Positions 50,691-59,283 are shown, counted from the stretch's first letter. The stretch is DNA of 64,000 nt from an uncultured Bacteroidales bacterium (GCA_902799875.1 CADCCH010000001.1:47695-111694); one strand, 5' to 3'. Notes: a model not told the origin generated them from the letters alone. Made by a program: numbers and translations.

Positions 50691-51341
50691 ATGAAAAAGA
50701 TTTTTACATTTGCTGTAGCAGTATTGGCAGCAGCAACAATGAGTGCTGAAGTTATCTATGATTGGGCAGGTCACATCGGTACCACCACTATTCAAGAAGC
50801 AGAACAAGGCAAGATTGACTTAGCAAGTTCCGTTAAAATTCATGGAAATCAAGATCAAGTGAATGCTATCAAATTCACGAAAGGTTATTCGTCCAGCCAA
50901 ACCGTTGAGGGCGAGAAAATTTACTCCTATTTCTATATTGTCATCAAACCCGCAGAAGGAGGCTTCCAAGCGGGTGATGTTATCAAATTTAAAGGCGCCA
51001 TCAACAACGCTAACGCGGAAAAATATGCTGCTTTAAGAGTTCGTATTGATGATATGGTAGATATGTGGAACTCTGATAATGTGGTTAATGGCCAATTATC
51101 TGCAGACGATCCTGTCGAAATGACATACACATTAACAGAAGACGCTACCGAGCTGCACGCAGGTCGTTATGGTGATACCAACTTGTTCGTTATCGATCTC
51201 AAAGTTGAGCGCGGTGGCGCAGGTACCGCTGTCAACAACATCGAGACTGCTGTGAAGGCAACGAAGGTGGTTCGTAACGGACAACTCTTCATCGAGAAGA
51301 ACGGTGTCCTTTATAACGCACAAGGTGCAATCGTGAAGTAA
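50691..51341 (+). CDS. Small secreted protein with C-terminal tail
   Basis: 216 aa. Signal peptide MKKIFTFAVAVLAAATMSAE, a single ~150-residue module (IYDWAGHIGTTTIQEAEQGKIDL, YFYIVIKPAEGGFQAGDVIKF, LRVRIDDMVDMWNSDN) similar in layout to the N-terminal module of the 638-aa protein (FQAGD is shared), and the tail VKATKVVRNGQLFIEKNGVLYNAQGAIVK. No known family recognised. Follows the 638-aa gene by 45 bp and precedes the acetylesterase gene by 4 bp. Confidence 0.85.
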   Translation: MKKIFTFAVAVLAAATMSAEVIYDWAGHIGTTTIQEAEQGKIDLASSVKIHGNQDQVNAIKFTKGYSSSQTVEGEKIYSYFYIVIKPAEGGFQAGDVIKFKGAINNANAEKYAALRVRIDDMVDMWNSDNVVNGQLSADDPVEMTYTLTEDATELHAGRYGDTNLFVIDLKVERGGAGTAVNNIETAVKATKVVRNGQLFIEKNGVLYNAQGAIVK

Positions 51342-51345
51342 AAAT

Positions 51346-53226
51346 ATGAAAAAGATTATTTCGCTTCTTATGGCGGCGGCATTGAGTTTCGGCTCAATGT
51401 CCGCCGCCATTAAGGTTCATACCATCGGCGATAGCACGATGTCTGAGTATGACGAATCGAATGTAAAACGTGGCTGGGGCATGTTCCTTCAGGCATTTTT
51501 CGATCCGACATACGTAATCGTTAACAATGCCGGTCACTCTGGACGTGATTCACGTACTTTCTATTCAGAACCGGGCGATTGGAATGCGGTGTCAGCAATC
51601 ATGCAGAGCGGTGACTATTTGATTATTCAATTTGGTCACAATGACGAAGGCAATGATAACAACCTGCGTGGATTGGATAACTTGGAGTACAAGGCTTATT
51701 GTCAGGATAACGAACTCCCAGTTCCTTCCGAGAAACGTGGTACTAACCCGCAAACGACATTTCGCGATTATCTTCGTCTTTACATCAGCGAGGCACGCGC
51801 AAAAGGTGTAACCCCCATTCTGGCCAGCTCTATTTGCCGTAATAACTGGAGTAATGGCAATATCTCTCGTTGGGGACAGCACGATTTAGGAGATAAGTTT
51901 GCCAAGATTGAAGACGGCCAATTACTCACCAACCAAAGTCTGCCGGCAAATGATCTGAGTATGAGTTATGTAGAAGCAATGCGTATTGTTAGTCAGGAAG
52001 AGGATGTTCCTTTCATTGACATGATGGAAGCAACCCGTCTGCTGATGTTGCAATACGGTCAAGCAGCTTGTGGTTCTCAGTTATTTACCACAGGAGATGG
52101 CACGCATCTCAATGCATTAGCTGCTACTTTAGTAGCCCGCGAGGCTGCTCAATTGCTTAAGAACGCCGGTATCTTGTCGCAGTATATCAATATTCCGACC
52201 ACTATCGGTGCGAATCCGACAAGCGTTGCTATCGGAGAGACCTATAGCGGTGTAGCACAGAACAAAGAAGTGCTTTTAACCGGTTCCGGTTTAGAGCCTG
52301 TAGATGGAACAATTAACGCGACAGCAAGTACCAACCTGCTGCTCAGTTTAGACAACGCGAACTACGCTCCTTCTGTCACCTGCACATATACTGGCGGAAA
52401 TCTTTTCCAAAAGCTCTACATCCGTGCCCTTTATTCGGAATCCGGAGAACAAGAGGACTCCGTTGTCGTAGTATCCGGAGACGTTCGCGTTGTTATTCCG
52501 GTCACGGCTTCGGTGATATCTCTCGATGGAGGCAGTACGGTCAGTGCGCTCTGGACCATGCTGGATCGACCGGCTGCTGACGCTGTCATTGAAGGCCCTG
52601 TTTCTGCAGAACTATCGCTGAGCCACATGATGGCTCCGGATTCCAAAGCCGAGTTTACCGACGTAGACAACACCCAAAACGTCTCGCTCGTACGGTACAG
52701 CAATGCGGATGATAATGGCAACAAGGCTGACTGGCCTGCCGGTGAGATTGATGAGAACGCCGGCCGTTACATCGATTTCTCCATGACAGCCCCGTCCACG
52801 ATGGAGGTGCGAATCACGAAAATCTCCATGGATCTCGCGTCGCACAGTACAGCAACGATGTGTTGCCGCGTTCGTGCAGGTATCGGCGCTGGTATTACGA
52901 ATGGTCAAGAGCTCGTAGAACTCAAAAACATGCCTAATAAGACCATCGTCCATTACGAATGGACACCGACTATCACGATTCCGGCTGGAGAGACCTTACA
53001 TGTGCGTGTTCTTCCGTGGCACGAGTCCAGTTCTGTCGGAAAAGGTAAATATATCTGCCTAAGAAACGTGCATATCGAAGGTATGGCTTTTGAGCCGGGT
53101 GAGGAGACAGAAGGTTGTGCCAACACCAACGCTGCCGTAAAGGCGGTAAAAGTGCTCCGTAACGGACAACTCTTCATCGAAAAGAACGGTGTCGTTTACA
53201 ACGCTCAAGGTACAATTGTACGTTGA
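51346..53226 (+). CDS. Rhamnogalacturonan acetylesterase-like SGNH hydrolase with C-terminal tail
   Basis: 626 aa. Signal peptide MKKIISLLMAAALSFGSMSAA. SGNH domain residues about 22-280: block I IGDSTMSEYDESNVKRGWGM (nucleophile Ser in GDST), block III IIQFGHND (about 94), block V DGTHLNALAA (about 251), as in rhamnogalacturonan acetylesterases. It should remove acetyl groups from pectin so that GH28-type enzymes can act. Residues about 290-590 are Ig- or BACON-like and lectin-like beta modules. Tail VKAVKVLRNGQLFIEKNGVVYNAQGTIVR. A strong bidirectional terminator follows. Confidence 0.9.
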   Translation: MKKIISLLMAAALSFGSMSAAIKVHTIGDSTMSEYDESNVKRGWGMFLQAFFDPTYVIVNNAGHSGRDSRTFYSEPGDWNAVSAIMQSGDYLIIQFGHNDEGNDNNLRGLDNLEYKAYCQDNELPVPSEKRGTNPQTTFRDYLRLYISEARAKGVTPILASSICRNNWSNGNISRWGQHDLGDKFAKIEDGQLLTNQSLPANDLSMSYVEAMRIVSQEEDVPFIDMMEATRLLMLQYGQAACGSQLFTTGDGTHLNALAATLVAREAAQLLKNAGILSQYINIPTTIGANPTSVAIGETYSGVAQNKEVLLTGSGLEPVDGTINATASTNLLLSLDNANYAPSVTCTYTGGNLFQKLYIRALYSESGEQEDSVVVVSGDVRVVIPVTASVISLDGGSTVSALWTMLDRPAADAVIEGPVSAELSLSHMMAPDSKAEFTDVDNTQNVSLVRYSNADDNGNKADWPAGEIDENAGRYIDFSMTAPSTMEVRITKISMDLASHSTATMCCRVRAGIGAGITNGQELVELKNMPNKTIVHYEWTPTITIPAGETLHVRVLPWHESSSVGKGKYICLRNVHIEGMAFEPGEETEGCANTNAAVKAVKVLRNGQLFIEKNGVVYNAQGTIVR

Positions 53227-53250
53227 TTCTATAATTCATGTAAGCTAATT

Positions 53251-53305
53251 AGTCCTCGATTATACCTCGATTAGTCCTCGATTATACCTCGAATAATCCT
53301 CGAGC
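53251..53305. repeat. Period-11 tract, five units
   Basis: AGTCCTCGATT, ATACCTCGATT, AGTCCTCGATT, ATACCTCGAAT, AATCCTCGAGC. The same words as at 11435-11500, 42 kb away, with the same strand sense. Confidence 0.92.
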
Positions 53306-53310
53306 ACAAA

Positions 53311-53340
53311 AAAATAGCCTGCAGTTTTGCAGGCTATTTT
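53311..53340. terminator. Bidirectional intrinsic terminator
   Basis: Perfect 13-bp stem AAAATAGCCTGCA / TGCAGGCTATTTT with loop GTTT, A-rich on one side and T-rich on the other; sits between convergent acetylesterase and phosphorylase genes. Confidence 0.95.
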
Positions 53341-53354
53341 TGGTTTTGTCGGAA

Positions 53355-55910
53355 TCAGATCCAACGAACGTAGCAGAAGTCCATGCGGTGCGGCAGGAGT
53401 TCGTTCTGCGGATACATACGCAGGGCGAATTTCATTCCACCGGCATAGTCCACTTGGTAGATATTCTCGAAGAAGAGATGACTTCCTTCGCTCTTCACCA
53501 ACTTCAACGGCTCTACTTCGTAGAGTTTGTCGTTGTTGTGGGTCGAAGTACGAACCGCCACGAGCTCTACGCCCAGACCCTTGTCGTTGAGGTTGTGGGT
53601 GTCAAGTTCAACCGCTATACGAATCTTGTCACCTACAGTGAGGGTACTCAAATCCGGAGCCTCTTTCTTCACTACCTCGATCTCATCCCAATGAGCTACC
53701 ATGTTCTCTTTCCACTCTGCGATGTTCTTGGCAACTTTGTAGTTGTCTGCCATCAACAAGTTGTGACGTTTAGCCAGCTTGTTGTAGAACTTATCGAAGT
53801 AGTCGTCGATCATACGCTTCATGGTGAAACGCGGAGTAATCTTGGTAACCGAGTTCTTGATGTACTGAATCCACTCAGGGCTATAACCCTTGGAGTTCTT
53901 CGCGTAGTACAGCGGAATAATCTCCTGCTCCAGCATGGTGTAGATAGTAGCTGCATCGAGCTGATCCTGGTGCGCCTGGTTCTCGTAGGTGCGTTTCTCG
54001 GTCAAAGCCCAGCCTGCGCCCTCTACGTAACCTTCGTACCACCAACCGTCCTTGACGGAGAAGTTGAGTACACCGTTCATCTGTGCTTTCTCACCGGATG
54101 TACCGGAAGCCTCCAACGGACGCGTCGGAGTATTCAACCAGATATCTACACCGGAGATCAAACGTTTAGCCAGACGCATATCGTAGTTCTCCAGGAAGAT
54201 GATCTTACCGAGGAATTGCGGCATACGGCTGATCTCGATGATACGTTTGATCAGACCTTGACCACCGCCATCTGCCGGGTGCGCCTTACCGGTGAAGAGG
54301 AACTGAACCGGATAGTTCGGGTTGTTCACCAACTTATCCAGACGCTCGAGGTCCGTGAACAGCAGGTGCGCACGTTTGTAGGTAGCAAAACGACGACCGA
54401 AACCGATAATCAGGTTGTTCGGGTTCATCTCGCTCAACGCACGAACGATACGGCCCGGATCACCCTGCGATTTCATCCAGTCATCGCGGAATTTCTCCTT
54501 GATATAGGCCACCATCTTACGCTTCAAGCCCAAACGGGTTTGCCAGATTACCTCATCCGGAATCTCTGCGTACGGTTTCCACATATCGAGGTTCGATTGG
54601 TCATTCATCCAGCCTTTCGGCAGGTATTTTTTATAGATCACTTTCCAGTCGGAAGCAGCCCAAGTAGGCATGTGCACACCGTTGGTAACGTAGTCAACGT
54701 GCAGCTCCTCCGGGAAGTAACCCGGCCAAACGGGGCTGAACATCTTCTTACTTACCTCGCCGTGGAGCCACGATACACCGTTAGCCTCCTGGCAGGTGTT
54801 CAAAGCGAACACAGACATCGAGAACTTCTCACCCTTGTCCTCCGGATTCGTACGACCCATACCGATCAGCTCGTCCCACTCGATACCGAGTTTCGGAGCG
54901 TACTCGTTCATGTATTTGTAGAAGATATCCTCCTCAAAATAGTCGTGACCGGCTGGAACCGGGGTATGACAAGTGTAAAGACCGGAAGCACGAACGACTT
55001 CCTTCGCCTGGTTGAAGGTCAAACCTTCGGCAACGAGGTCAATAAGACGTTGCAAGCCCATGAGCGCTGCGTGACCCTCGTTGCAGTGATAGACATCTTT
55101 CTTGATGCCTAACTTATTGAGCGCCAGCATACCACCCATACCGAGCATAATCTCCTGTTTCAAACGGTTCTCGTTGTCGCCACCGTAGAGTTGGTGCGTG
55201 ATCGAGCGATCCCATTCGCTGTTCAACTCATTGTCGGTATCCAACAGGTACAGATCCATACGACCTACAGCAACGCGCCAGAGGTACGCATGTACGGTAC
55301 GACCCGGGTACGGAACATCGATGATCATGTTATTGCCATCTTTGTCTTTTACCTGATAAATAGGGAGATTACTGAAGTTCTGCGCCTCGTAGTTAGCAAT
55401 CTGCTGACCTTCCGGGCTCAGCGTCTGTGTGAAATAACCGTAACGGTAGAGGAAACCGATTGCCGTCATATCGACATTGCAGTCCGAAGCCTCTTTGATG
55501 TAGTCACCGGCGAGAATTCCCAGACCACCGGAGTAAATCTTCAGCACGTGCGTCAGACCGTACTCCATCGAGAAATAAGCAATCGTCGGTTTTTTCTTGT
55601 CTTTCGGGGTGTCCATGTATTTGCGGAACTCGGCATACGTCTCGTTCAGCTGTTTCATGAACTTCTCATCTTTCGTGAGCTCTACCATCTTGTCGTAACT
55701 GATCGTGTTGAGCAGCACAACCGGGTTCGAGCCTGCACGATGCCAAGCCTCGTTATCGATATAGCGGAACAGATCTTTTGCCTCTGCATTCCAGCTCCAC
55801 CATACGTTATAGGCCAGCTCTTGCAATTTACTCAACTCTGCAGGAAGGGTAGCGTGGATATTGCACTCTTTCCATGCAGGCTGATTCACATTACTTACTC
55901 TAACTTTCAT
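53355..55910 (-). CDS. glgP: Alpha-glucan (glycogen) phosphorylase
   Basis: 851 aa of the DUF3417-containing phosphorylase type. It releases glucose 1-phosphate from glycogen or maltodextrin. N-terminal [22 protein letters not shown], then [57 protein letters not shown]-like [32 protein letters not shown] and the active-site [23 protein letters not shown]. Single gene with its own promoter, sharing a control region with the divergent RNase gene, and a shared terminator. Cytoplasmic carbon-storage turnover. Confidence 0.95.
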   Translation of the reverse strand: MKVRVSNVNQPAWKECNIHATLPAELSKLQELAYNVWWSWNAEAKDLFRYIDNEAWHRAGSNPVVLLNTISYDKMVELTKDEKFMKQLNETYAEFRKYMDTPKDKKKPTIAYFSMEYGLTHVLKIYSGGLGILAGDYIKEASDCNVDMTAIGFLYRYGYFTQTLSPEGQQIANYEAQNFSNLPIYQVKDKDGNNMIIDVPYPGRTVHAYLWRVAVGRMDLYLLDTDNELNSEWDRSITHQLYGGDNENRLKQEIMLGMGGMLALNKLGIKKDVYHCNEGHAALMGLQRLIDLVAEGLTFNQAKEVVRASGLYTCHTPVPAGHDYFEEDIFYKYMNEYAPKLGIEWDELIGMGRTNPEDKGEKFSMSVFALNTCQEANGVSWLHGEVSKKMFSPVWPGYFPEELHVDYVTNGVHMPTWAASDWKVIYKKYLPKGWMNDQSNLDMWKPYAEIPDEVIWQTRLGLKRKMVAYIKEKFRDDWMKSQGDPGRIVRALSEMNPNNLIIGFGRRFATYKRAHLLFTDLERLDKLVNNPNYPVQFLFTGKAHPADGGGQGLIKRIIEISRMPQFLGKIIFLENYDMRLAKRLISGVDIWLNTPTRPLEASGTSGEKAQMNGVLNFSVKDGWWYEGYVEGAGWALTEKRTYENQAHQDQLDAATIYTMLEQEIIPLYYAKNSKGYSPEWIQYIKNSVTKITPRFTMKRMIDDYFDKFYNKLAKRHNLLMADNYKVAKNIAEWKENMVAHWDEIEVVKKEAPDLSTLTVGDKIRIAVELDTHNLNDKGLGVELVAVRTSTHNNDKLYEVEPLKLVKSEGSHLFFENIYQVDYAGGMKFALRMYPQNELLPHRMDFCYVRWI

Positions 55911-55971
55911 AAATATATTCCGTTTTATATTTTTTTCGTTTTGTTTGCGACTTTACACGCAAAAAAGCGTG

Positions 55972-56003
55972 CAAAGTTACAGAAAAATTTTGACATATGC
56001 AAG
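55972..56003 (-). promoter_or_regulatory. Promoter of glgP
   Basis: CTTGCATATGTC ... TCTG TAACTTTG on the minus strand; 24-nt spacing. Its -33 part overlaps that of the opposite promoter around CATATG. Confidence 0.85.
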
Positions 56004-56019
56004 ATTTTTTGTAATTTTG
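55989..56019 (+). promoter_or_regulatory. Promoter of the RNase R-type gene
   Basis: TTTGACATATGC ... TTTG TAATTTTG; 23-nt spacing (one shorter than the others); about 40 nt before the ATG. Confidence 0.82.
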
Positions 56020-56059
56020 CACCGGATTTTACGATTTTGTGTACTACAATTAGCAATCT

Positions 56060-57406
56060 ATGATTTCTCCTTTGGAAATATTACGCCGCCGCGACATGCG
56101 AGAGGTCTTCACGTTTACCATCGATCCCGCCGATGCGAAGGACTTTGATGATGCCATCTCTTTCCAACTTCTAACAGCCGAAGGCGATCTAGCTTCTAAC
56201 AGCGAAGCGCTCTACCAAATCGGCGTACATATCGCAGATGTCTCGTTTTACGTCAAGCCCGGTACCAAAATCGACGATCAGGCTTACCAACGCGGTACAT
56301 CTGTTTACCTCGTTGATCGCGTCATTCCGATGCTTCCGGAGGAATTGTGTAACGACAAATGCTCCTTGCGTCCGGGCGAAGACAAACTCTGTATGTCCGT
56401 CGTCTTCACGATGGACGCCCACGCGCGCGTAATAAAATATAAGGTGTGCCGCACAGTCATCCGGTCCGACGCACGGCTCAACTATGACGAAGCGCAGGCA
56501 CTTATTGAGGGCGGCAATTCTGTCGAGACCTCGAGTTCTCGAGATTCCGAGATCACGAACGCCCTCTTAACGCTTCATTCTCTGGCGGACCAACTGCGTG
56601 CAGAGCGGATAGCCAACGGGGCATTGACGATTGAGCAGGAAGAGATGCGGTTTAAGTTGGACTCCCACGGCCATCCGACGGAGATCTATTTCGAGAAACC
56701 CAACCAAGCCCACCACCTGATCGAGGAGTTTATGCTGCTGGCTAACCGAACAATCGCCAAAGCCGTAGGCAGCGGACGACCCTTCGTCTACCGCGTACAC
56801 GACCTGCCTGATGCCGACAAACTCGACGAAGTCGAGCGGTTCAAGAAACAGCAAACCGGCAAACGCGGATCCCGATATGCCTCCAAGTCCACCGAAGGAC
56901 TGCGCCGCGCCATCGAGATGCTCACCATCCGAGCCCAAGCGAAAGCGGTGTATTCGACTTATAACATCGGTCACTACGGACTCGCTTTCTCCCACTACAC
57001 GCATTTCACCTCTCCCATCCGGCGGTACCCGGACCTGATGGTGCACCGGCTCGTGGAGAAATATATTCTAACCGGCAAGAAAGTGGAGATGAACCGCGAA
57101 GAGATGGAGCTGATGTGCGAACATTGCTCGGCTTGCGAGCAGGAAGCGGCACAGGCGGAACGCGATTCGATCAAACAGTTCCAGGCCCTTTGGATGAGCG
57201 ACCATATAGGCGAGATCTTTACCGGTTACATATCCGCAGTGATGGACTTCGGGTTGTTTGTGCAATTGGATCAGAACCGCTGCGAAGGATTGATTCATAT
57301 CTCGAAGATCGGGGACATCAAACGCTACACTTTGGGTGACGCGGTGACGGTAAAAATTGAAAATGTGGATATAAATCGCAGCCTAATTGATTTAGTATTT
57401 GCATAA
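56060..57406 (+). CDS. RNase II/R-family exoribonuclease lacking N-terminal OB domains
   Basis: 448 aa. The protein starts directly at the RNB catalytic domain: FTIDPADAKDFDDAISFQ (Mg-binding aspartates), YQIGVHIADVSFYVKPG, GTSVYLVDRVIPMLPEELCNDKCSLRPGEDKL, EFMLLANRTIAKA and YAHFTSPIRRYPDL-like FSHYTHFTSPIRRYPDLMVHR. A complete S1 domain closes it (GEIFTGYISAVMDFGLFVQLD). Typical RNase R is about 700 aa with two cold-shock domains first; these are absent here and the promoter sits just upstream. A period-8 tract (56526-56557) encodes VETSSSRDSE. 3' to 5' RNA degradation is likely. Confidence 0.9.
   Translation: MISPLEILRRRDMREVFTFTIDPADAKDFDDAISFQLLTAEGDLASNSEALYQIGVHIADVSFYVKPGTKIDDQAYQRGTSVYLVDRVIPMLPEELCNDKCSLRPGEDKLCMSVVFTMDAHARVIKYKVCRTVIRSDARLNYDEAQALIEGGNSVETSSSRDSEITNALLTLHSLADQLRAERIANGALTIEQEEMRFKLDSHGHPTEIYFEKPNQAHHLIEEFMLLANRTIAKAVGSGRPFVYRVHDLPDADKLDEVERFKKQQTGKRGSRYASKSTEGLRRAIEMLTIRAQAKAVYSTYNIGHYGLAFSHYTHFTSPIRRYPDLMVHRLVEKYILTGKKVEMNREEMELMCEHCSACEQEAAQAERDSIKQFQALWMSDHIGEIFTGYISAVMDFGLFVQLDQNRCEGLIHISKIGDIKRYTLGDAVTVKIENVDINRSLIDLVFA
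56526..56557. repeat. Period-8 tract inside the RNase gene
   Basis: Units AGACCTCG, AGTTCTCG, AGATTCCG, AGATCACG; 32 bp, in frame. Confidence 0.8.
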
Positions 57407-57429
57407 TTGAAAAAAAAGTTGTACCTTTG
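57398..57429 (+). promoter_or_regulatory. Promoter of the outer-membrane protein gene
   Basis: TTTGCATAATTG, A8, GTTG, TACCTTTG; 24-nt spacing; only 8 nt to the ATG. The -33 box lies in the last codons of the RNase gene. Confidence 0.87.
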
Positions 57430-57437
57430 CAGCCGAT

Positions 57438-58178
57438 ATGAGAAAACTCACTGTCATATTCACTCTTCTCGCCTTGTGCGTATGCGTGCACGCGGAAACG
57501 ATAATTTTGCGTACAGGCGCGCGTGTGCAGGGAACGATTGTCTTCCAGAATGAGGAAGTAGTCATTATCCGCAACGCCGAAGGGGCACGTTTTCAGTACC
57601 CTAAGTCCGATGTAGCGGAGATTGTGAGTGAGGAGAAGATCCCGGAATCCCGGAATCCCGAGATCACGAGAGAAGATCCGGAAATCAAAACCTCCAAGAA
57701 AGCTTCCATCCTTCTGGAAATAGCGGCGGGAGGTGCTGCTGTTCCGAACCAAATGATGGGCGCTGCCGTGTCGGCGGACCTGCTCGTAGGCTCGCATCAC
57801 ATAGGCGACCGGCATATATTCGTCGGCGGTGGTTTGGGTTACCACGGACTGTTTGTGGGAGGCGACAAATATAACTTCCTTCCCATCCAGGCTGTCATCC
57901 GTATGCCGTTTATGGAAACCAAACATGCGCCGGTTTTCGGTATGGGTGTCGGATACGGTGTCGCGCTGTCGAAGAACTACATAGGCGGACTGTACGCCGG
58001 TGTCGATCTCGGTTACCGCTACCAACTTAACCCCAAGACGGCCTTAGGTGCTGTTTTTTATACCCAGTTCCAGCAGGCTAAAGTGCTCGTATCAGAGACG
58101 GTTGAACAGGCGGTGTTTACTAATTATACCGGCCGAAGTCTGATTGCTTTCGGTGCCAAATTTACCTTTTATTTCTGA
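57438..58178 (+). CDS. Outer-membrane beta-barrel-like protein
   Basis: 246 aa. Signal peptide MRKLTVIFTLLALCVCVHAE, a short N-terminal soluble segment (TIILRTGARVQGTIVFQNEEVVIIRNAEGARFQYPKSDVAEIV, SH3-like), then about 160 residues of alternating strands rich in Gly and aromatics (IFVGGGLGYHGLFVGG, PVFGMGVGYGVALSKNYIGGLYAGVDLGYRYQL) and a terminal aromatic FTFYF, as in 8-stranded outer-membrane barrels. A period-8 tract (57637-57676) encodes the linker KIPESRNPEITRED. Its stop overlaps the next ATG. Confidence 0.85.
   Translation: MRKLTVIFTLLALCVCVHAETIILRTGARVQGTIVFQNEEVVIIRNAEGARFQYPKSDVAEIVSEEKIPESRNPEITREDPEIKTSKKASILLEIAAGGAAVPNQMMGAAVSADLLVGSHHIGDRHIFVGGGLGYHGLFVGGDKYNFLPIQAVIRMPFMETKHAPVFGMGVGYGVALSKNYIGGLYAGVDLGYRYQLNPKTALGAVFYTQFQQAKVLVSETVEQAVFTNYTGRSLIAFGAKFTFYF
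57637..57676. repeat. Period-8 tract inside the outer-membrane protein gene
   Basis: Units AGATCCCG, GAATCCCG, GAATCCCG, AGATCACG, AGAGAAGA; 40 bp, in frame between the N-terminal domain and the barrel. Confidence 0.85.
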
Positions 58179-58357
58179 TGGCAAAGGCTCCGCGTGAACA
58201 TAGGATATCGATTTTGCTCAATGAGAGCGAGTGGCGTACACTTGATCGTTTCTGCGCCAAATACGGTGTGAAGAACCGTAGTCGCGTTATTCGTGAATCC
58301 CTGATGCGGGCGATCCTCAAAAAAATGGAAAATGACCAGCCGACTTTATTCGACTGA
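58178..58357 (+). CDS. Ribbon-helix-helix-like small protein
   Basis: 59 aa, ATG overlapping the upstream stop (TGATG). MAKAPREHRISILLNESEWRTL gives a basic strand followed by DRFCAKYGVKNRSRVIRESLMRAIL, two helices with the NRSRVIRE turn typical of CopG/Arc-type ribbon-helix-helix DNA-binding proteins, and a short tail MENDQPTLFD. Probably a small transcription regulator. Translationally coupled to the outer-membrane protein. The next 64 bp are a pure period-8 tract. Confidence 0.82.
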   Translation: MAKAPREHRISILLNESEWRTLDRFCAKYGVKNRSRVIRESLMRAILKKMENDQPTLFD

Positions 58358-58421
58358 TCATTCACCATTTTCCATTCACTCATTCATCCGTTCATCCATT
58401 CATCCCTTCATTCCTTCATTC
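58358..58421. repeat. Period-8 tract filling the gap between convergent genes
   Basis: Eight units of the ATTCATCC/CTTCATTC type, exactly 64 bp, running from the base after the ribbon-helix-helix stop to 1 bp before the rpoD stop. No terminator hairpin is visible here. Confidence 0.9.
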
Positions 58422-58422
58422 C

Positions 58423-59283
58423 TTACCCAAGATAGGTCTTAAGTATGCGGCTGCGTTGACCGGACTCCAGTTTGTGGATGGCTTTCTCCTTGATCTGGCG
58501 TACACGCTCGCGGGTCAGATGCAGCTCATCGCCGATCTCCTCCAGCGTTTTCTCGGGTACACCGATACCGAAGAACTTACGGAGGATATCCGCCTCACGG
58601 GGTGTGAGGGTAGCCAACGAACGGTTGATCTCAGTCGAAAGGGACTCGTTGATCAGACCTCTATCCGCACGGGGCGAATCTTCGTTCACCATCACGTCGA
58701 TCAGACTGTTGTCCTCTCCTTCTACGAAAGGCGCATCCACGCTGACGTGACGACCCGACATCTTAAGGGTCTCCGCAATCTTATCCACCGGAATATCCAG
58801 CATCTCTGCCAACTCTTCCGCACTCGGCTTACGCTCGTTCTCTTGCTCGAAACGTTGGTAAGCTTTGTTGATCTTGTTCATCGAACCGACCTGGTTCAAA
58901 GGCAGACGTACGATACGGCTCTGCTCCGCCAAGGCCTGAAGAATAGACTGACGAATCCACCATACGGCGTAGGAAATGAACTTGAATCCACGTGTTTCAT
59001 CGAATTTCTCTGCTGCCTTAATCAGACCGAGGTTACCTTCATTAATTAAATCCGGAAGGCTCAGACCCTGATTCTGATACTGCTTGGCTACAGACACTAC
59101 AAAGCGTAAGTTACTACGGACCAGTTCTTCCAAAGCCGCGCGGTCTCCATTACGGATACGACCGGCCAGTTCTACTTCACGATCTACGGAAATCAGATCC
59201 TCCCGACCAATCTCCTGGAGATACTTGTCGAGGGACGCAGACTCACGGTTAGTGATAGATTTTGTAATTTTTAATTGACGCAT
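58423..59283 (-). CDS. rpoD: Primary RNA polymerase sigma factor
   Basis: 286 aa, the short group 1 sigma of Bacteroidota, which recognises the TTTG/TAnnTTTG promoters described here. Regions: 1.2 ([28 protein letters not shown]), 2 ([57 protein letters not shown]), 3 ([23 protein letters not shown]) and 4.2 ([24 protein letters not shown]). Region 1.1 is absent, as usual in this phylum. It lies 18 bp downstream of tRNA-Arg with no promoter of its own visible, so the two may share a transcript. Confidence 0.97.
   Translation of the reverse strand: MRQLKITKSITNRESASLDKYLQEIGREDLISVDREVELAGRIRNGDRAALEELVRSNLRFVVSVAKQYQNQGLSLPDLINEGNLGLIKAAEKFDETRGFKFISYAVWWIRQSILQALAEQSRIVRLPLNQVGSMNKINKAYQRFEQENERKPSAEELAEMLDIPVDKIAETLKMSGRHVSVDAPFVEGEDNSLIDVMVNEDSPRADRGLINESLSTEINRSLATLTPREADILRKFFGIGVPEKTLEEIGDELHLTRERVRQIKEKAIHKLESGQRSRILKTYLG

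Noticed and set aside
11435..53305. The two matching period-11 tracts as terminal repeats of a 42-kb element
   Set aside because: The enclosed genes are core chromosomal (dxs, dapB, lepB, ribE, truA) and there is no integrase or transfer gene.
53340..55112. 590-aa plus-strand open frame
   Set aside because: Exact antisense of glgP, whose minus-strand protein has all phosphorylase motifs; the plus frame has no promoter and begins in the terminator.
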